A DNA stretch of 64,000 nucleotides, taken from positions 12,100,460-12,164,459 of the forward strand of contig NC_064047.1 in NCBI RefSeq assembly GCF_932526225.1, read 5' to 3'. Every line of letters starts with the position of its first letter. Positions within the stretch are counted from its first letter, which is position 1. This document shows, piece after piece, positions 1 to 10,517 of this stretch. The position numbers were made by a program, and so were the translations under genes. This DNA comes from Nematostella vectensis. Taxonomy: Eukaryota > Cnidaria > Anthozoa > Actiniaria > Edwardsiidae. A model generated the notes under the pieces. That model was not told the origin of the DNA and searched no databases. It worked only from the letters and a program-made list of their open reading frames with translations.

Positions 1-854
1 GTTTTACATTCAAGATTGTTTTACATATTTCCTTTCATGTGGGACCACTACATGGGTATCTGTCTGGTCCAAGGGTATAAATATAGCGAGCCTAATTCTG
101 TACTTATGCTGCTGCTGTGGCCAAACATTTGGAAAGCATTGAAAAACGCCAGCCTTGCCTTCGTCTTCATCTCCGTCTAAAGGATCCCGGCTTGTGCCCC
201 TAACATTAATTCATACAATGGGAAATAATTTTGATTATTTTTGCTTTCTATCTTATGTTAATTAATAGAATTTCGAATATTATTTTTTACCGTTGTTTTG
301 ACTGAAAATACAACTTTAAACTCCATTGAAGGGTTGTGGGTAAGGGATCAATTGTATCTTTTTCCCATCGGCAATTCAATCACCATCCTTAGATGTATTT
401 CACGGTAAAATAGCTTGACATTCATTCATTAGAGGAGATACTAGTTATTATATAAAATGTGGTAGGACTGTATTTCTATTCCTTTTGATCAACTTTTTGC
501 AAACACGGCATCTAATAAATAAATGTCTAAAAATAAATGTCTAATAAGCCCCTGGCGTCTTGACAAAATCTGCTCGATTAGAGGGAGGGGCTTGTTTCAA
601 AACCTTTTTTTCATTTTCTGACACTAGGTATTTCGGCCCCTATAAAAGGTGTTATAAATTAGTGCTTATTACTCGTACAAAAATAGATAAATCTAGCAAG
701 AGTCAATTGTTCCTTTTGGAAAGATGTTTCTTCGGGGTTAGGGGTGAAGACTCAATTTCCTTGAATTTAAATAATACGAGTTCGGCACGGTTTTTGCTGT
801 TTTTATTCTAGTTTGCATTTTAAAATAACGCATTTTGTTTGATTTTCTTCAAAG
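1..854. other. Intron of the left TLDc gene
   Basis: AT-rich sequence nearly identical to 55027-55887. A small reading frame near 560-811 is interrupted in the right copy, so it is not a conserved gene. No other feature seen. Confidence 0.6.
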
Positions 855-1213
855 TGAGTGACCGTGGATGGCAGTCCTCCAGCAAGTCATTCTTGTTGAC
901 GCTGTGTAACAAGAATGGCTACCGCCCTGAAAAGTTGCCATTGAGGCGCACGCCAGATAGATACGCCATTTGTGATGACACACGTCACGGTCCGGTGTTT
1001 GGTGTTGATCCGGTGTTTGGTGTTCCGTCGTTTGGTGGTTGTAGTGACCTGTTTATCGCTGACAACGCAGGAGGTAATGAAGAGTCCTATACGCGGTCAC
1101 ACACGTACGCTCGTCCCCAGGGCGTCACATCTGATGGCTCGTGTGACGTCTTTGCTGACAAATACAGATTCACACCCGACGAAATGGAGGTGTTTCACGA
1201 GGTGGTGGACTGA
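855..1213 (+). CDS. Last exon of a TLDc-domain gene (left paralogue or allele)
   Basis: This exon follows an AG acceptor at 853-854 and runs to a TGA at 1211-1213. It encodes the C-terminal half of a TLDc domain: an aromatic-Ser-Ser-Ser-Lys-Ser-Phe-Leu strand, a GPVFG turn, a DLFIADNA loop and a final Phe-Thr-Pro-Asp-Glu-Met-Glu-Val-Phe strand. TLDc domains are linked to oxidative-stress protection and V-ATPase regulation; the role here is unknown. The counterpart exon is at 55888-56210. The left copy has a short in-frame expansion repeating the GPVFG-like unit near residue 55 and many amino-acid changes. Upstream exons would lie outside the window. Confidence 0.75.
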
Positions 1214-3030
1214 ATACAGCTTTGAACGCCTGTAAAGTGACAATAGACATAAAGACGTGTAAATATTTGTTAGTTGGTACTGTGTCATGAAATTAATCTA
1301 TTTTTGAATAACGCTTCACCATCTTGTGATGTGACCCGTGGTGCATCTTGGGTAGCATGTGAATCACAAAATATCACATGCTGTGAAAAACCCGCTAGCG
1401 AGGGTTACGGCACACTTTACTTTAGTCCAACCTTATTTAAAAACGTGTACATCTCGAGTATATATACCCGAATATTATAACACAAATGCAAATTGTTAAT
1501 TTTAATAATTATTCCTATAAGCTGTTAGAAACAATATGTTGTTTGGTCTAGATAACCACGTACAAGTTGTGTGTGTGTTTTTTACTTCTTTTTTAAAAAT
1601 TAAGAACGATGCCTAACCCGTGTGTCTTTGCGTAGAGGGGAAGGGGAAGGGACTCCGATATTAGCAAGGTACAAGGCGAGGAAGTGCAATCAGAATTTAT
1701 AAGATGGCTCCTGGGGGTAAATAAATATCGAAGCTCAAATGCGTGCCTGGTGGAGGCTGGTTGACTCCCTTTGCGAACTCAAGCAAAATGCAGAGCATTG
1801 AAATATTGGGGGTTCTAAGAAATTCAGACCGTACCTAATGTAGCGATGCACGACTCTTTATGACGCGGAAAAAAAGAATTTTAAAAACACAAAATTAAAT
1901 ATATTTAAGGTATGGTAAACCACACCCGACGCAGAAATACCAAAAAATCTTATAAGACAGAGTCTGACATATATAGAACAACAAGTTAAATGAAATTAAT
2001 AACTATGAATAGAAAGACGCTCGACATAAAACCAAATTGAGAACATTAAGGAAATTTAAGAGCGTTCACAATATCTCTCCCAAGTTAAAATCACAGAATT
2101 GCGTTCACAAAGTTTATGCCCAGTGCACACTAGCGACATATCGACGTTACGACATAATCGCGCGCACTCTTATCTTCGACATAACGACATAAGTTTAAAT
2201 AAAACATGTTTTTTTCTTTTATGTCCTGATGTCTATGTTGTTATGACGGGCTAAACATAGTGCGCGCGCCCATGTCGTTATGTTGCTAGTGTGCATTACT
2301 AAGCAACCACAAACTAGCTATCAAAACAGGACGACACAAAACCCCTGAACGAAAAACGTGCCCAATATGCTTGGTTTATGCTTGAATTAAAGGAACGAAT
2401 AAATGTATGGGTTTTTTACATTCGCAACAAAACAGATTTGAAAGCGATTGCTCAGTTTGAACCAGGAGAGCGCGACAAAAGAAATAGCTCATTTTTTTTG
2501 GGAAGCAACAAAAATAAGGGAAAGTGCGTTGTAATTAGATCTATAATGACATCGCTACAAAGTAAGACGATGAAAAACATCAGGGATAGGAGAACGACTT
2601 GAATACCTGCTGTCTTTTTTTAATATGAATGTATTCGGCAAAACCCGTAAATCAAAGATGACAAGGTGCCAAATAAAATTATTGAATTGGATGAGCATGA
2701 GGGGGGGGGGGGGGGGGTCTGTTCGCTTCTATTGTGTTCGATATGTGATTGCTGAGCTCGCGCGCCTTGCTTGACAGGAGGCGGAACAGGAAACCAGATT
2801 TGGCGTGTGATGAAAAACGAGAAACAAATGAGACATTTCTTGGAAAAGTAGATTGGACATCAGTTCGGGCAACAAAACAAAACTTTAAAGAGTAGCAATA
2901 TTTGAAACATGACTAGCTTGAATTGTAAAGACCGCCCCACGACACACTTGTAAACTTGCAATGCAACGGTGTTTTCGCGTTTTCTGTAAGCGTATATAAA
3001 TTCGTGGATGAATAAAGTAGCATATCTGTA
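1214..3030. other. Intergenic flank downstream of TLDc exon
   Basis: AT-rich DNA shared with 56211-58048. It holds one MITE-like inverted repeat (2124-2295) and a G homopolymer near 2701-2717 whose length differs between the copies. No conserved coding frame: small frames such as 2378-2602 are altered by indels in the right copy. Confidence 0.6.
2124..2295. mobile_element. MITE-like inverted-repeat element, left copy
   Basis: The ends are imperfect inverted repeats of about 40 bp: TGCACACTAGC at the left and its complement GCTAGTGTGCA at the right, both followed inward by CGACAT/ACGACAT and GCGCGC tracts. There is no coding capacity. The size (~170 bp) and hairpin form fit a non-autonomous DNA transposon. 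A copy at the same relative place is at 57127-57293. Confidence 0.6.
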
Positions 3031-3032
3031 CC

Positions 3033-3138
3033 CTGTTGTTGTGGTGGAGTGGCCTCTCTATAAAATTATAACACTTGTGAGGGTGGTTGTTGTGGTGGAG
3101 TGGCCTCTCTATAAAATTATACCACTTGTGAGGCTGGT
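3033..3138. repeat. 51-bp minisatellite, about 2 copies
   Basis: Short tandem array of a unit containing GTTGTTGTGGTGGAGTGGCC then TCTCTATAAAATTATACCAC. The allelic or paralogous array at 58050-58957 has about 18 units. Confidence 0.9.
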
Positions 3139-3339
3139 TAAGCGGCAATGCCACCAGCTTACTTCCGGTAGATTACGTAACTATCTCCAATCATTTGTAA
3201 TGGTACGCGAAAAATATTACAAAATTGTAAAAGCAGTGTGCCTATTAGAAGTTTCTTTGAGGAGGTGACTGATAATTTAGAGCGGATGGTCTGTTAAATA
3301 GCGCGGATTCTAATAGATTCTTTCGTCCTGAGCTGGTGG

Positions 3340-4423
3340 CAATGCTGCTTTAACTATAGACGAATATTCCAGGGGTATAGAATTATCGGTTATCGCTTTT
3401 TGGGGCAGTGAAATTTTCCAATGCTGCTTTAACTAGTCGAGTATTCCAGGGGAAAAGAATTGTCCGCTATCGCTTTTTGGGGCAGTGAAATTTTCCAATG
3501 CTGCTTTAACTAGACGACTATTCCAGGGATATAGAATTATCGGTTATCGCTTTTTGGGGCAGTGAAATTTTCCAATGCTGCTTTAACTAGACGAGTATTC
3601 CAGGGGTATAGATTTATCGGTTATCGCTTTTTGGGGCTGTGAAATTTTCCAATGCTGCTTTAACTAGACGAGTACTCCAGGGGTATAGATTTATCGGTTA
3701 TCGCTTTTTGGGGAAGTGAAATTTTCCAATGCTAGTTTTCCAACTAGACAAGTATTCCAGGGGTATAGAATTATCGGCTATCGCTTTTTGGGGAAGTGAA
3801 ATTTTCCAATACTGCTTTAACTAGACAAGTATTCCAGGGGTATAGAATTATCGGCTATCGCTTTTTGGGGCAGTGAAATTTTCCAATGCTGCTTTAACTA
3901 GACGAGTATTCCAGGGGTATAGAATTTTCGGTTATCGCTTTTTGGTGCAGTGAAATTTTCCAATGCTGCTTTAACTAGACGAGTATTCCAGTGGTATAGA
4001 ATTATCGGCTATCGCTTTTTTGGGCAGTGAAATTTTCCGATGCTGCTTTAACTAGACTAGTATTCCAGGGGTATAGAATTATCGGCTATCGCTTTTTGGG
4101 GCAGTGAAATTTTCCGATGCTGCTTAAACTAGACGAGTATTCCAGGGGTATAGAATTATCGGCTATCACTTTTTGGGGCAGTGAAATTTTCCAATGCTGC
4201 TTTAACTAGACAAGTATTCCAGGGGTATAGAATTATCGGCTATCGCTTTTTTGAGGCAGTGAAATTTTCCACCGCTGCCTTAACTAGACGAGTATTCCAG
4301 GGGTATAGAATTATCGGCTATCGCTTTTTGGGGCAGTGAAATTTTCCAATGCTGCTTTAACTACACGAGTATTCCAGGGGTATAGAATTATCGGCTATCA
4401 CTTTTTGGGGCAGTGAAATTTTC
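3340..4423. repeat. 77-bp minisatellite, about 14 copies
   Basis: Tandem units of about 77 bp with the core CCAATGCTGCTTTAACTAGA, then GAGTATTCCAGGGGTATAGA and a TATCGCTTTTTGGGGCAGTG tail. Units differ by scattered substitutions. The right-hand array (59125-59700) has about 7-8 units. No spacers or cas-like context, so it is not CRISPR. Confidence 0.95.
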
Positions 4424-4890
4424 CTGGAGCTCTGCCATCCCATGCAACCTCCCCCTCCCCCTCTTCTTACCGTTGTGTTTAAAGGAATGTATATTATTTC
4501 GCTTGTTTGAGAGATAAAACAACCTATTTTCGTGCCACTATCTAATATATTTGAGGTAAATGTTGTGCTATTACTTCATGCGCGAATGTTTATTCGGCTG
4601 AAATCTTTACCGTTTTTTTTTTTGTCAGAATGGCTTTGTTTTCTGAAAATTTTGCTCTTGCTGTTCCTATTTTTGTTTGTTATTATCAACCCCCCCCCCT
4701 CTTTAAATATCAAAAAGTCTATCCTTTAACATAATATAAATAACAAGAAAACAAATAAACTTTTGCTTTCGCGTGAATATCGATTAGTTCATCGATCGAT
4801 TTCAAAAAGGCGGGAAAACAAGAAACACTCGCGCGCTGCCAAATCAAAAATGTAAATGAGTGAAAAGATTAAATTGGACGACTTTTAGGG
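4424..4890. other. Flank left of the element insertion site
   Basis: AT-rich single-copy-looking DNA with C and T homopolymers. The last ~30 bases (GAAAAGATTAAATTGGACGA region) resemble the dispersed repeat at 33243-33285, so the element landed in a member of that repeat family. Confidence 0.55.
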
Positions 4891-4896
4891 CTATTT
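4891..4896. other. Probable target-site duplication, left
   Basis: CTATTT directly abuts the G-run that opens the left TIR. The same hexamer lies at 21348-21353 just outside the right TIR. Six-base duplications are usual for Polinton integrases. The three bases AAC between the right TIR and the hexamer make the exact edge uncertain. Confidence 0.65.
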
Positions 4897-5300
4897 GGGG
4901 GGGACCGGGGGGTTTCAGAGAAACTGGTGGGAGGCGTGGATCGCCCCTTACGGACCTCCTAGCCTCCCAGCCCGGTCTCCTGTCTTAGGCCTGGGAGACG
5001 CGAATCGCCCCTCCGAGCCCCCCAGCCCCGTCTCTATATATCAAGCGTATAATGTTTCACGTACATAAACAATCAGCGACCGCTAATGTAGGCCGAATCG
5101 ATTTCACGTACATGAGCTTTTGGCGATTGCTAATGTAGGCCAAATCGATTTCGCGTACAGGGCGATTGCTAATGTAGGCCAAAACGGTTTCACGTACATA
5201 AACAATCGGCAAAAGCTAATGTAGGCCAAAACGATTTCACGTACATAAACAATCGGCAAAAGCTAATGTAGGCAAAATAGGTTTCGCGTACATGAAAAAT
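4897..5300. repeat. Left terminal inverted repeat of element A
   Basis: Inverted match to 20985-21344. The outer part has the G-run/ACCG end and two GC-rich blocks (GGGAGGCG, GGAGACGCGAATCGCCCC). The inner part is a tandem array of about 45-bp units with GCTAATGTAGGCC, TTTCACGTACAT and AACAATCGGC. The unit count differs between ends and copies. Confidence 0.9.
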
Positions 5301-5401
5301 CTTGCGGAGCGGTAGGCGTTTGCGGGTGGCAGACGCTGGGAAGCGGGGGGTATGTGCCACCGCTGCTAACGTCGCTTTTCGCAATGCCTGCTATGTCGGG
5401 C

Positions 5402-6089
5402 CTAGGTTAGCTCTAATACGAGGCGAAGAGGCCTGCCCTTAAAGTCCACCCGTCTACCGCGGTCATCCCTGACCCATATTCGGATACTCGAGACAAATTC
5501 AGAGGAAGACGCTGCGACACAAATGGGGGTGTCGGGCCCATAGGCGACTTTCTCGTGCGGCCTCCCGCGGGTTTCTAGGCAAGCGAGAACGTTTGAAGGC
5601 TCGTCTAAGGCGAGGCACTGCGAGCGGTCTACGATGTCGCAGGAGATGTAGAAGGCCTCTATTTTCGGCAAAGTCACCTTAAGTGGGGGGGCCCAAGGGC
5701 AGTGCGAGGCCCCGCTCCCCCATCTGATCGTCTTTAGCCTCTAGGCCAAATAGTGCGCAAAGCTCGGCGTTCAGGAACACAACGCCTGTGGACACGAGCA
5801 CGATCTTAACGGTGAGGGGATCCAGCTTCGCGGTCAGAATCTGGCTTTTAGCGGTGTTGATCGTTTCCACGATGGACTCAGCCGTGTGGTGCCCGGCTGG
5901 CAGAGTAGCGATGGGCGGGAGGGAGGCTATAGTCGTTATCTGCTGCTCCCGCTCGAGATTATACCAGCTGTTAAACAGCGAGCACTGCCGGAGCGCCACA
6001 AAGCGCGGGCGCCTTATCGGCTGCTCGAGGAAGAGCGTCAGTTCACCTCCGGTGAACACAGCGTGTAGGACCACCATTGTGTTGAACAT
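5402..6089 (-). pseudogene. Virion-type structural protein, frameshifted (copy A)
   Basis: One gene of about 228 codons read from ATG at 6089 downward. The N-terminal part has a strand-rich pattern with a PIRRPRFVALRQCSLFNSWYN stretch, then an LPAGHHTAESI turn. The C-terminal part has a KIEAFYISCDIVDR block and ends in a VDFKGRPLRLVLEL strand. From general memory of cnidarian element proteins this is a conserved structural (penton- or fibre-like) protein, but the fold is not proven. The two halves are split by a frame change at a C-run near 5684-5690 (7 C on the coding strand). The downstream half has no ATG, so it is not a separate gene. The next gene starts divergently only 30 bp away at 6120. 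Confidence 0.6.
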
Positions 6090-7556
6090 AGCCCGCCTTC
6101 GTGTTTAATAGGGCTGAGCATGGATTGGGAAGGCTTGCAGATGCTGAACGAGGTCCCCCGAAGGAAGGAGGAGGGGACGAAGAAGGCGGCAGTTGCGGCG
6201 GGAGCCTCTATAGCCGAACATATCAAACACGCTATAGCCGACAAAGTCAAAAACCCGGTTTCCCTAGGTCTCTGACCCTCGCGCAGAAGCTGCTCTACGC
6301 CGTGCCCGCGACCCCCGTGGAGAGCACGGCCACAGAGATCACCCCACTACTCACGCAGCTGGAGATACACGTGGCTGAGGACAAATCGTTCACGACTAGG
6401 GTCCAAGACATATTCAAAGAGACAGTAGTCACGCACAAGTCCGCCAAGGAGTCTCGCCGGTGGCTATCGGAGCCTTCCTACGGGTACTGGCCACAGCAAC
6501 TCAACTTTGCGGTCTGGTGCGCAACCGCCGGATGTGGGGTGTCCCTAACTGACCCCACTTTCGCCACGCTCCCCTCTGTCATCAGGGGATTTCTAAGGTT
6601 TCACGTCTACTTCACCACCCGGAGGATACTCTACGAGCTCGGCGTCCCCCTGCCTGGCGACAACCCGTTCACGAAAAAAGTAACCCCTACAAGAAGGCCG
6701 CTTTCGAGCGTCTATGCATAGAGTTCGGTTTGCCGCGTAAGCCGGACTTCCGATGGAAAGGCGGGCGGAACCACGGGCTAGGCGATGTGTTTGTGTTCTA
6801 CCCGGGGGAGGGGTATCGCAACGTGTACGTGATCCGTGGCTACGACACGGCGGCGGACGAGTACCCGAGCCACCTCAATCTGTTTAGCGACGAAGGTGGG
6901 ACGTACAATAGTGGGAAGCAGGTGAGTGACATACGCAACGACGACCACGGGGGCGTGCAATATATCTGGTTTGCGCCTTCCAAAGGCGAGGGGCTGACAA
7001 AAGCAGGGCTAGGGAGACTCGACCGCTCGGTCGAGGCGTTCGTCTACACAGTGCTTGGCGCGCAGGTAAACGTCCGTTCCTCCATCGCAGGGGCCGGTGG
7101 GCCGGCCATGGAGGCGCAGGCGGAGTTCACGGAGCTGCTCGAAGACGCGATCATAGAAAACGACATCGCTCAAAGCGTGCAAAGGTACCAGTTAGCCGTG
7201 CAGGGAGCCAAGGTGAGACTGAGTCTTGCGGTTGCACCAGGAGTGTGGCTGATGCCGAGCGATCTGGTGATAAACACGCAAAGCGTCGTGGGCTACAACA
7301 ATAAGCTGCAGAAAGCCACGGACTCCATGAAGCTCGGCGCAAACGCGATCAACACCGAGACAAAGCCAGTCAGTGCTCATAACATGACCAGTGGGCATCC
7401 TAGCGTGCAACACGCGACTGACCACGCGCCGCCCCGGCGGCAAAGCACCCCTGCGAAAGTGCACGCGGAGGGCGCGGCCCCTACCCTGTCGGGCGAGAAA
7501 AGTGACCACACCGCCCTCAAGGTGGGGTTGTCGGTGCTCGTGGTGGCCGCGGCGTA

Positions 7557-8537
7557 TTACTTGTTCCGATTACTGCTTTGCATTCGACAAACCAAGAACG
7601 CGGCTACGGCTAGAATGAGCAGCCACGCATTTTCGCCAAGGAATTTCACCGCTTTCCCTGCAGCCTTAAACACGAAGTTCGCGATGCTGCCTACTAGCCC
7701 GGGTAGAAGTTCGCCCAGCTTTTTACCGATGGCCTTAAGCCCGTTACCGACCCCTCTGACCACGGAGGAGAGCGACTTGCCAAGCGACGTCACAATGGCC
7801 GCGATCGTCGTCACTACGGCCAACCCGATAGCGGTGACGGTGAAGCCGTACTTTTTGAAGATGGCTTTGATGCGCTCTCTTAGCGGCTTTTGGTTCTCGA
7901 GTTCCCGGTTTTCGCGTTCTAGTTCGTCAATCTCGGACAGCCTCTCCTCGTTTCGCTCACGGGCCTCTTGGCGGCTACTCTCTGACGAGTTAGGGTCGTC
8001 GATGGTCTCCCTGTCTGTGGCTACCACCCCTTATAGCTCTTGGATCCATTCTGTGTTCTCCTGGATGACCGCGTCTACCTCTGCCACGGACCCCATCGCC
8101 AGCTTGAAGCCTCTCAGATTTGCAACGTCTTGTCGGACGCCCCCGTCCTCGTTGAACAGCTGTCTTGGTTTAGACCAACCCCCTTTGTCGAGGTTGCGAA
8201 CCCGTATTAGCGTCTTCCCCCTCTGGTCGGACTGGAACCGTATCAGATTCTCGTTAAGGTCTGGGTATTTCTCCCTGAGGAACTGGAGACCGAGTCTTGT
8301 CGCTGCACCCTCTGTGATAAACGAGGTTTCAGCGCTTGCCGTTCTGGCGGTTTGCGTTGCGCTTCGCGTAGCCATGCTATTCGCAGCATGCATACGCGAT
8401 GACGTGCTCGTCATTGGGATCGACTTCCCATCGTCGGGGTCGAACGGGATAAGGGGCGTCGTCTCGTCGTCCCCCGCCCCGCGATCGGCGGACGCGCCCG
8501 GCAAGGTATCGTCAATGTCAACGTCAACGTCACCCAT
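7557..8537 (-). pseudogene. Coiled-coil/membrane virion-type protein with stop codon (copy A)
   Basis: A 326-codon frame interrupted by TAA at 8031-8033, where copy B has a Gln codon. Order of features: acidic N-terminus with PLIPFDPDDG, a central domain with FLREKYPDLNENLIRFQ, a charged coiled coil (~residues 185-215), then a long hydrophobic and glycine-rich C-terminal half (KKYGFTVTAIG, GVGNGLKAIGKKLG, AWLLILAVAAFLV). The C-terminal part looks membrane-active. It converges with, and overlaps, the plus-strand gene. From memory, cnidarian relatives of these elements carry such a protein next to the capsid gene; its role is unproven. Confidence 0.7.
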
Positions 8538-8626
8538 GATGCGTGCGCATAACTCGTGCTATGCTATATTAGACATGTCTAACAGTCCGCACCATAGCCA
8601 CGCGACTTCGTACTTTATGTGCATAC

Positions 8627-8635
8627 ACGTATACG
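8627..8635 (+). promoter_or_regulatory. ACGTATACG motif at capsid-gene start
   Basis: Palindromic CGTATACG core ending at the base before ATG. Copy B keeps ACACGTATACG before ATG at 63853. Related CGTATA or GCATATATA strings sit before the genes at 10518 and 11868, suggesting a shared initiator or promoter element. Confidence 0.4.
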
Positions 8636-9907
8636 ATGTCAGCCAGCGATAAACTCGACCCCCAGCGAAAACCCAGAATCCCTCTGGGGTTGAAAGCCAA
8701 GAGAACTGTTCACCGGGTCACTCTCAACCCGTCGACGGCCTCCCCAGGCGAGACGCTATATGTGGCGGTCCCAAAGCTATCGGAAGGCGTCACGCTCGTG
8801 CCTGGCTCCTTGAGGGTCGGTCTCGATCTCTCCGTCTCAGGCCATGCGAATAATACCGTCGTGAACAACGTCGGCCGAAATTTTGTGAGCCGCCTGAAAA
8901 TCACGTTTGCAGGAGAAACGCTCCAGGAGACCAACCGCTACGACGTCTTCAAGACGTATGAGGGGCTTTACCTGTCCAAGGTCGAGAGAGAGGACCGACC
9001 GCCTGGAGCAGGGCATACAGTCAGAAAACATGCGCAAGCTTCGCTCCAAGGCTGGCGATAAAGCGACCAGTAACGCCAAGGAGAACGCTCTAAGCGCCGC
9101 CCATGGGGCGAGGTACACCATCCCGCTAGACCATTCTCTGCTGACGGACCACGGCGTGTTGTACCCAAGGGCGCTCTCCGAGGCGCTGCTCTTCGAGATC
9201 ACGTTCGCAGCGCCTGACCAGGTAGTAGCCGGAAACGATGCCACCAAATTATCCTATGGCATCAAAAATCTAGAGCTGGAGTACGAAAGCCTGAGGGACG
9301 ACAACCTCGCCCGTTCTGCAGTCGCCGCCTACCACAACGGCAAAACGTTATTCTACGAGCAAGTGAACCTTCACAAGACCTTCGTGATTAGCAAAGGGAC
9401 GGACAGCATAATCAACGAGAGTGTCAACCTGCCGCGAAGGTCTATGAGTGGTCTGCTGCTCCTCTTTGTGGAGCCATACACGGCAGGGACTCGCGACTCT
9501 GAGAAGTTCGTGTACCCCGACATCGAGAGCGTTCGCGTTACAATCGACGGCATGCCAAACAAAGTCTTCAGCCAGGGCCTGCGCCCCACGGATTTCTGGA
9601 TGGAGGCGAAAAGACGGTTCGTCCTCCCCTCCCCGGGGGGGCACAGCGGAGCGCTTGCCGTACCCCGGCAGTCGGCCCCGAGTCGTTCTATGGCGATAAC
9701 AAGTTTGCTCTGTGGATCGACCTTCGAACGACGGACGACAGTGCTATCCATGGGGGTGGTCTCCGATTGGTCAATACCCGCGACGGTGTGCACCTCGAGA
9801 TAAAACGCACGGCAGGCGGCTCGGGTAGCGTAAACTGTCACGTGTTTGCGGTGGCCGACGCCCAAATGAACCTTATAAACGGACAGCTAGAGTCCATACA
9901 ATACTGA
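8636..9907 (+). pseudogene. Major capsid-like protein, two frameshifts (copy A)
   Basis: About 424 codons from ATG at 8636 to TGA at 9905-9907. The N-terminal domain is beta-rich: VTLNPSTASPGETLYVAVP, then PGSLRVGLDLSVSGHANN and FVSRLKITFAGETLQ. It is followed by a DVFKTYEGLYL helix, a YTIPLDHSLLTDHG segment, and a second beta domain ending in NCHVFAVADAQMNLINGQLE. The pattern fits the double-jelly-roll major capsid proteins of Polinton-like viruses; the fold was not tested. The frame shifts near 8990-9000 and returns near 9640-9660. The ATPase follows 19 bp downstream. ACGTATACG directly precedes the start. Confidence 0.7.
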
Positions 9908-9926
9908 GCACATACGCCGAAGCGGT

Positions 9927-10493
9927 ATGGACCCGAAAAACGCCCCATTTATCGCACTCATCGTGGGCCCGACGTCATGCGGGAAGACCCAATTCGTAGT
10001 GGACCGGCTGCGCGGCCCTTTCCGGGGCAAATTTGACTACATCGTACACATGTGCCCTACCTTTGTCTACAACAAAACATGCGACGGCTTCGGCGAGGGC
10101 GACAATCGTCTGTTTGTCATCGCACCTGAGGCGGGTAGGATCGACATGCTGCTGAGGTTTTCCGCTCTCTTCGAAGGCACTAATACGCTAATCATACTCG
10201 ACGACTGTGCGGCCTCGAAAGATGTAAAGAGGCGCTCTGACCAGCTCGTCAACTTGGCGTTCAGCGCGCGCCACGTGGGTATCAGCGTGTGGGTGATCGC
10301 GGAGAACATCGCGGCCCTTGTGGTCTTCTATACCCCGAGCAAGGCGGACATGAAAGCTGTCCTGCATGACTACGGCGCGGAGCTTTCAGAGGAGAAGATG
10401 AGAGAGTACATGAAGGCCCTCAAGACGAAAAAGTTCTCGAAGTTAGAGTTTTGCTTGCGTTACCCTTATACCATCGCCCTAGTTGAACGGTAA
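9927..10493 (+). CDS. FtsK/HerA-like genome-packaging ATPase (A32 type)
   Basis: 188 codons. Walker A is GPTSCGKT at residues ~13-20 and Walker B is TLIILDDC at ~88-95, followed by an AFSARHVGISVWV segment and a C-terminal FYTPSKADMKA block. Short P-loop ATPases of this type pump the genome into capsids in Polintons, virophages and nucleocytoplasmic large DNA viruses, and here the gene directly follows the capsid-like gene as expected. The open frame is intact, but the stretch between AFSARH... and NIAALVVFYTP seems short compared with relatives as remembered, so a small in-frame deletion is possible. Confidence 0.8.
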   Translation: MDPKNAPFIALIVGPTSCGKTQFVVDRLRGPFRGKFDYIVHMCPTFVYNKTCDGFGEGDNRLFVIAPEAGRIDMLLRFSALFEGTNTLIILDDCAASKDVKRRSDQLVNLAFSARHVGISVWVIAENIAALVVFYTPSKADMKAVLHDYGAELSEEKMREYMKALKTKKFSKLEFCLRYPYTIALVER

Positions 10494-10517
10494 CCACCGC
10501 CCTAGGGCATAACGTAT

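Larger units (their letters stand above)
6120..8652 (+). pseudogene. Conserved virion-type protein with C-terminal membrane segment, broken (copy A)
   Basis: This is the counterpart of the intact gene at 61330-63114. The start is ATG at 6120 by comparison with copy B. Copy A lacks 10 bp near 6260 and one G near 6680, so the frame changes twice. The remaining sequence is nearly identical: a Trp/Tyr/Gln-rich domain (residues ~130-200), a central domain with NHGLGDVFVFYPGEG and YNSGKQV motifs, and a hydrophobic segment near 7520-7590. At the point where copy B stops (TGA) copy A has TGG, so the frame runs on to 8652 antisense to the next gene. Function unknown; probably structural. Confidence 0.75.
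1..8783. repeat. Left copy of ~9-kb duplicated segment
   Basis: This stretch aligns with 55027-64000 along its whole length, starting at the first base of the window. The duplication covers part of a TLDc-gene intron, the last TLDc exon, its downstream flank with two minisatellites, the site of the Polinton-like insertion and the left half of the element. Non-coding flanks differ at roughly 2% of bases by eye, plus indels and different minisatellite copy numbers. Because the match runs off both window ends, the true size is unknown. Confidence 0.95.

Noticed and set aside
560-811. 83-codon frame upstream of the TLDc exon
   Set aside because: No ATG (TTG opening), and stops appear in the duplicate copy near 55690.
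3340-4423. CRISPR-like repeats
   Set aside because: Direct tandem units without unique spacers, in a eukaryotic context; a minisatellite.
4532-4729. 65-codon frame with poly-Pro
   Set aside because: Homopolymer lengths differ in the right copy and change the frame; no domain.
5190-5384. Minus-strand frame in the left TIR (and 60381-60614 in B)
   Set aside because: It reads through the TIR tandem units, changes length with unit number, and has no domain.
5402-5677. Separate small gene on the minus strand
   Set aside because: It has no ATG and continues the upstream frame after a homopolymer frameshift, so it is the second half of one gene.
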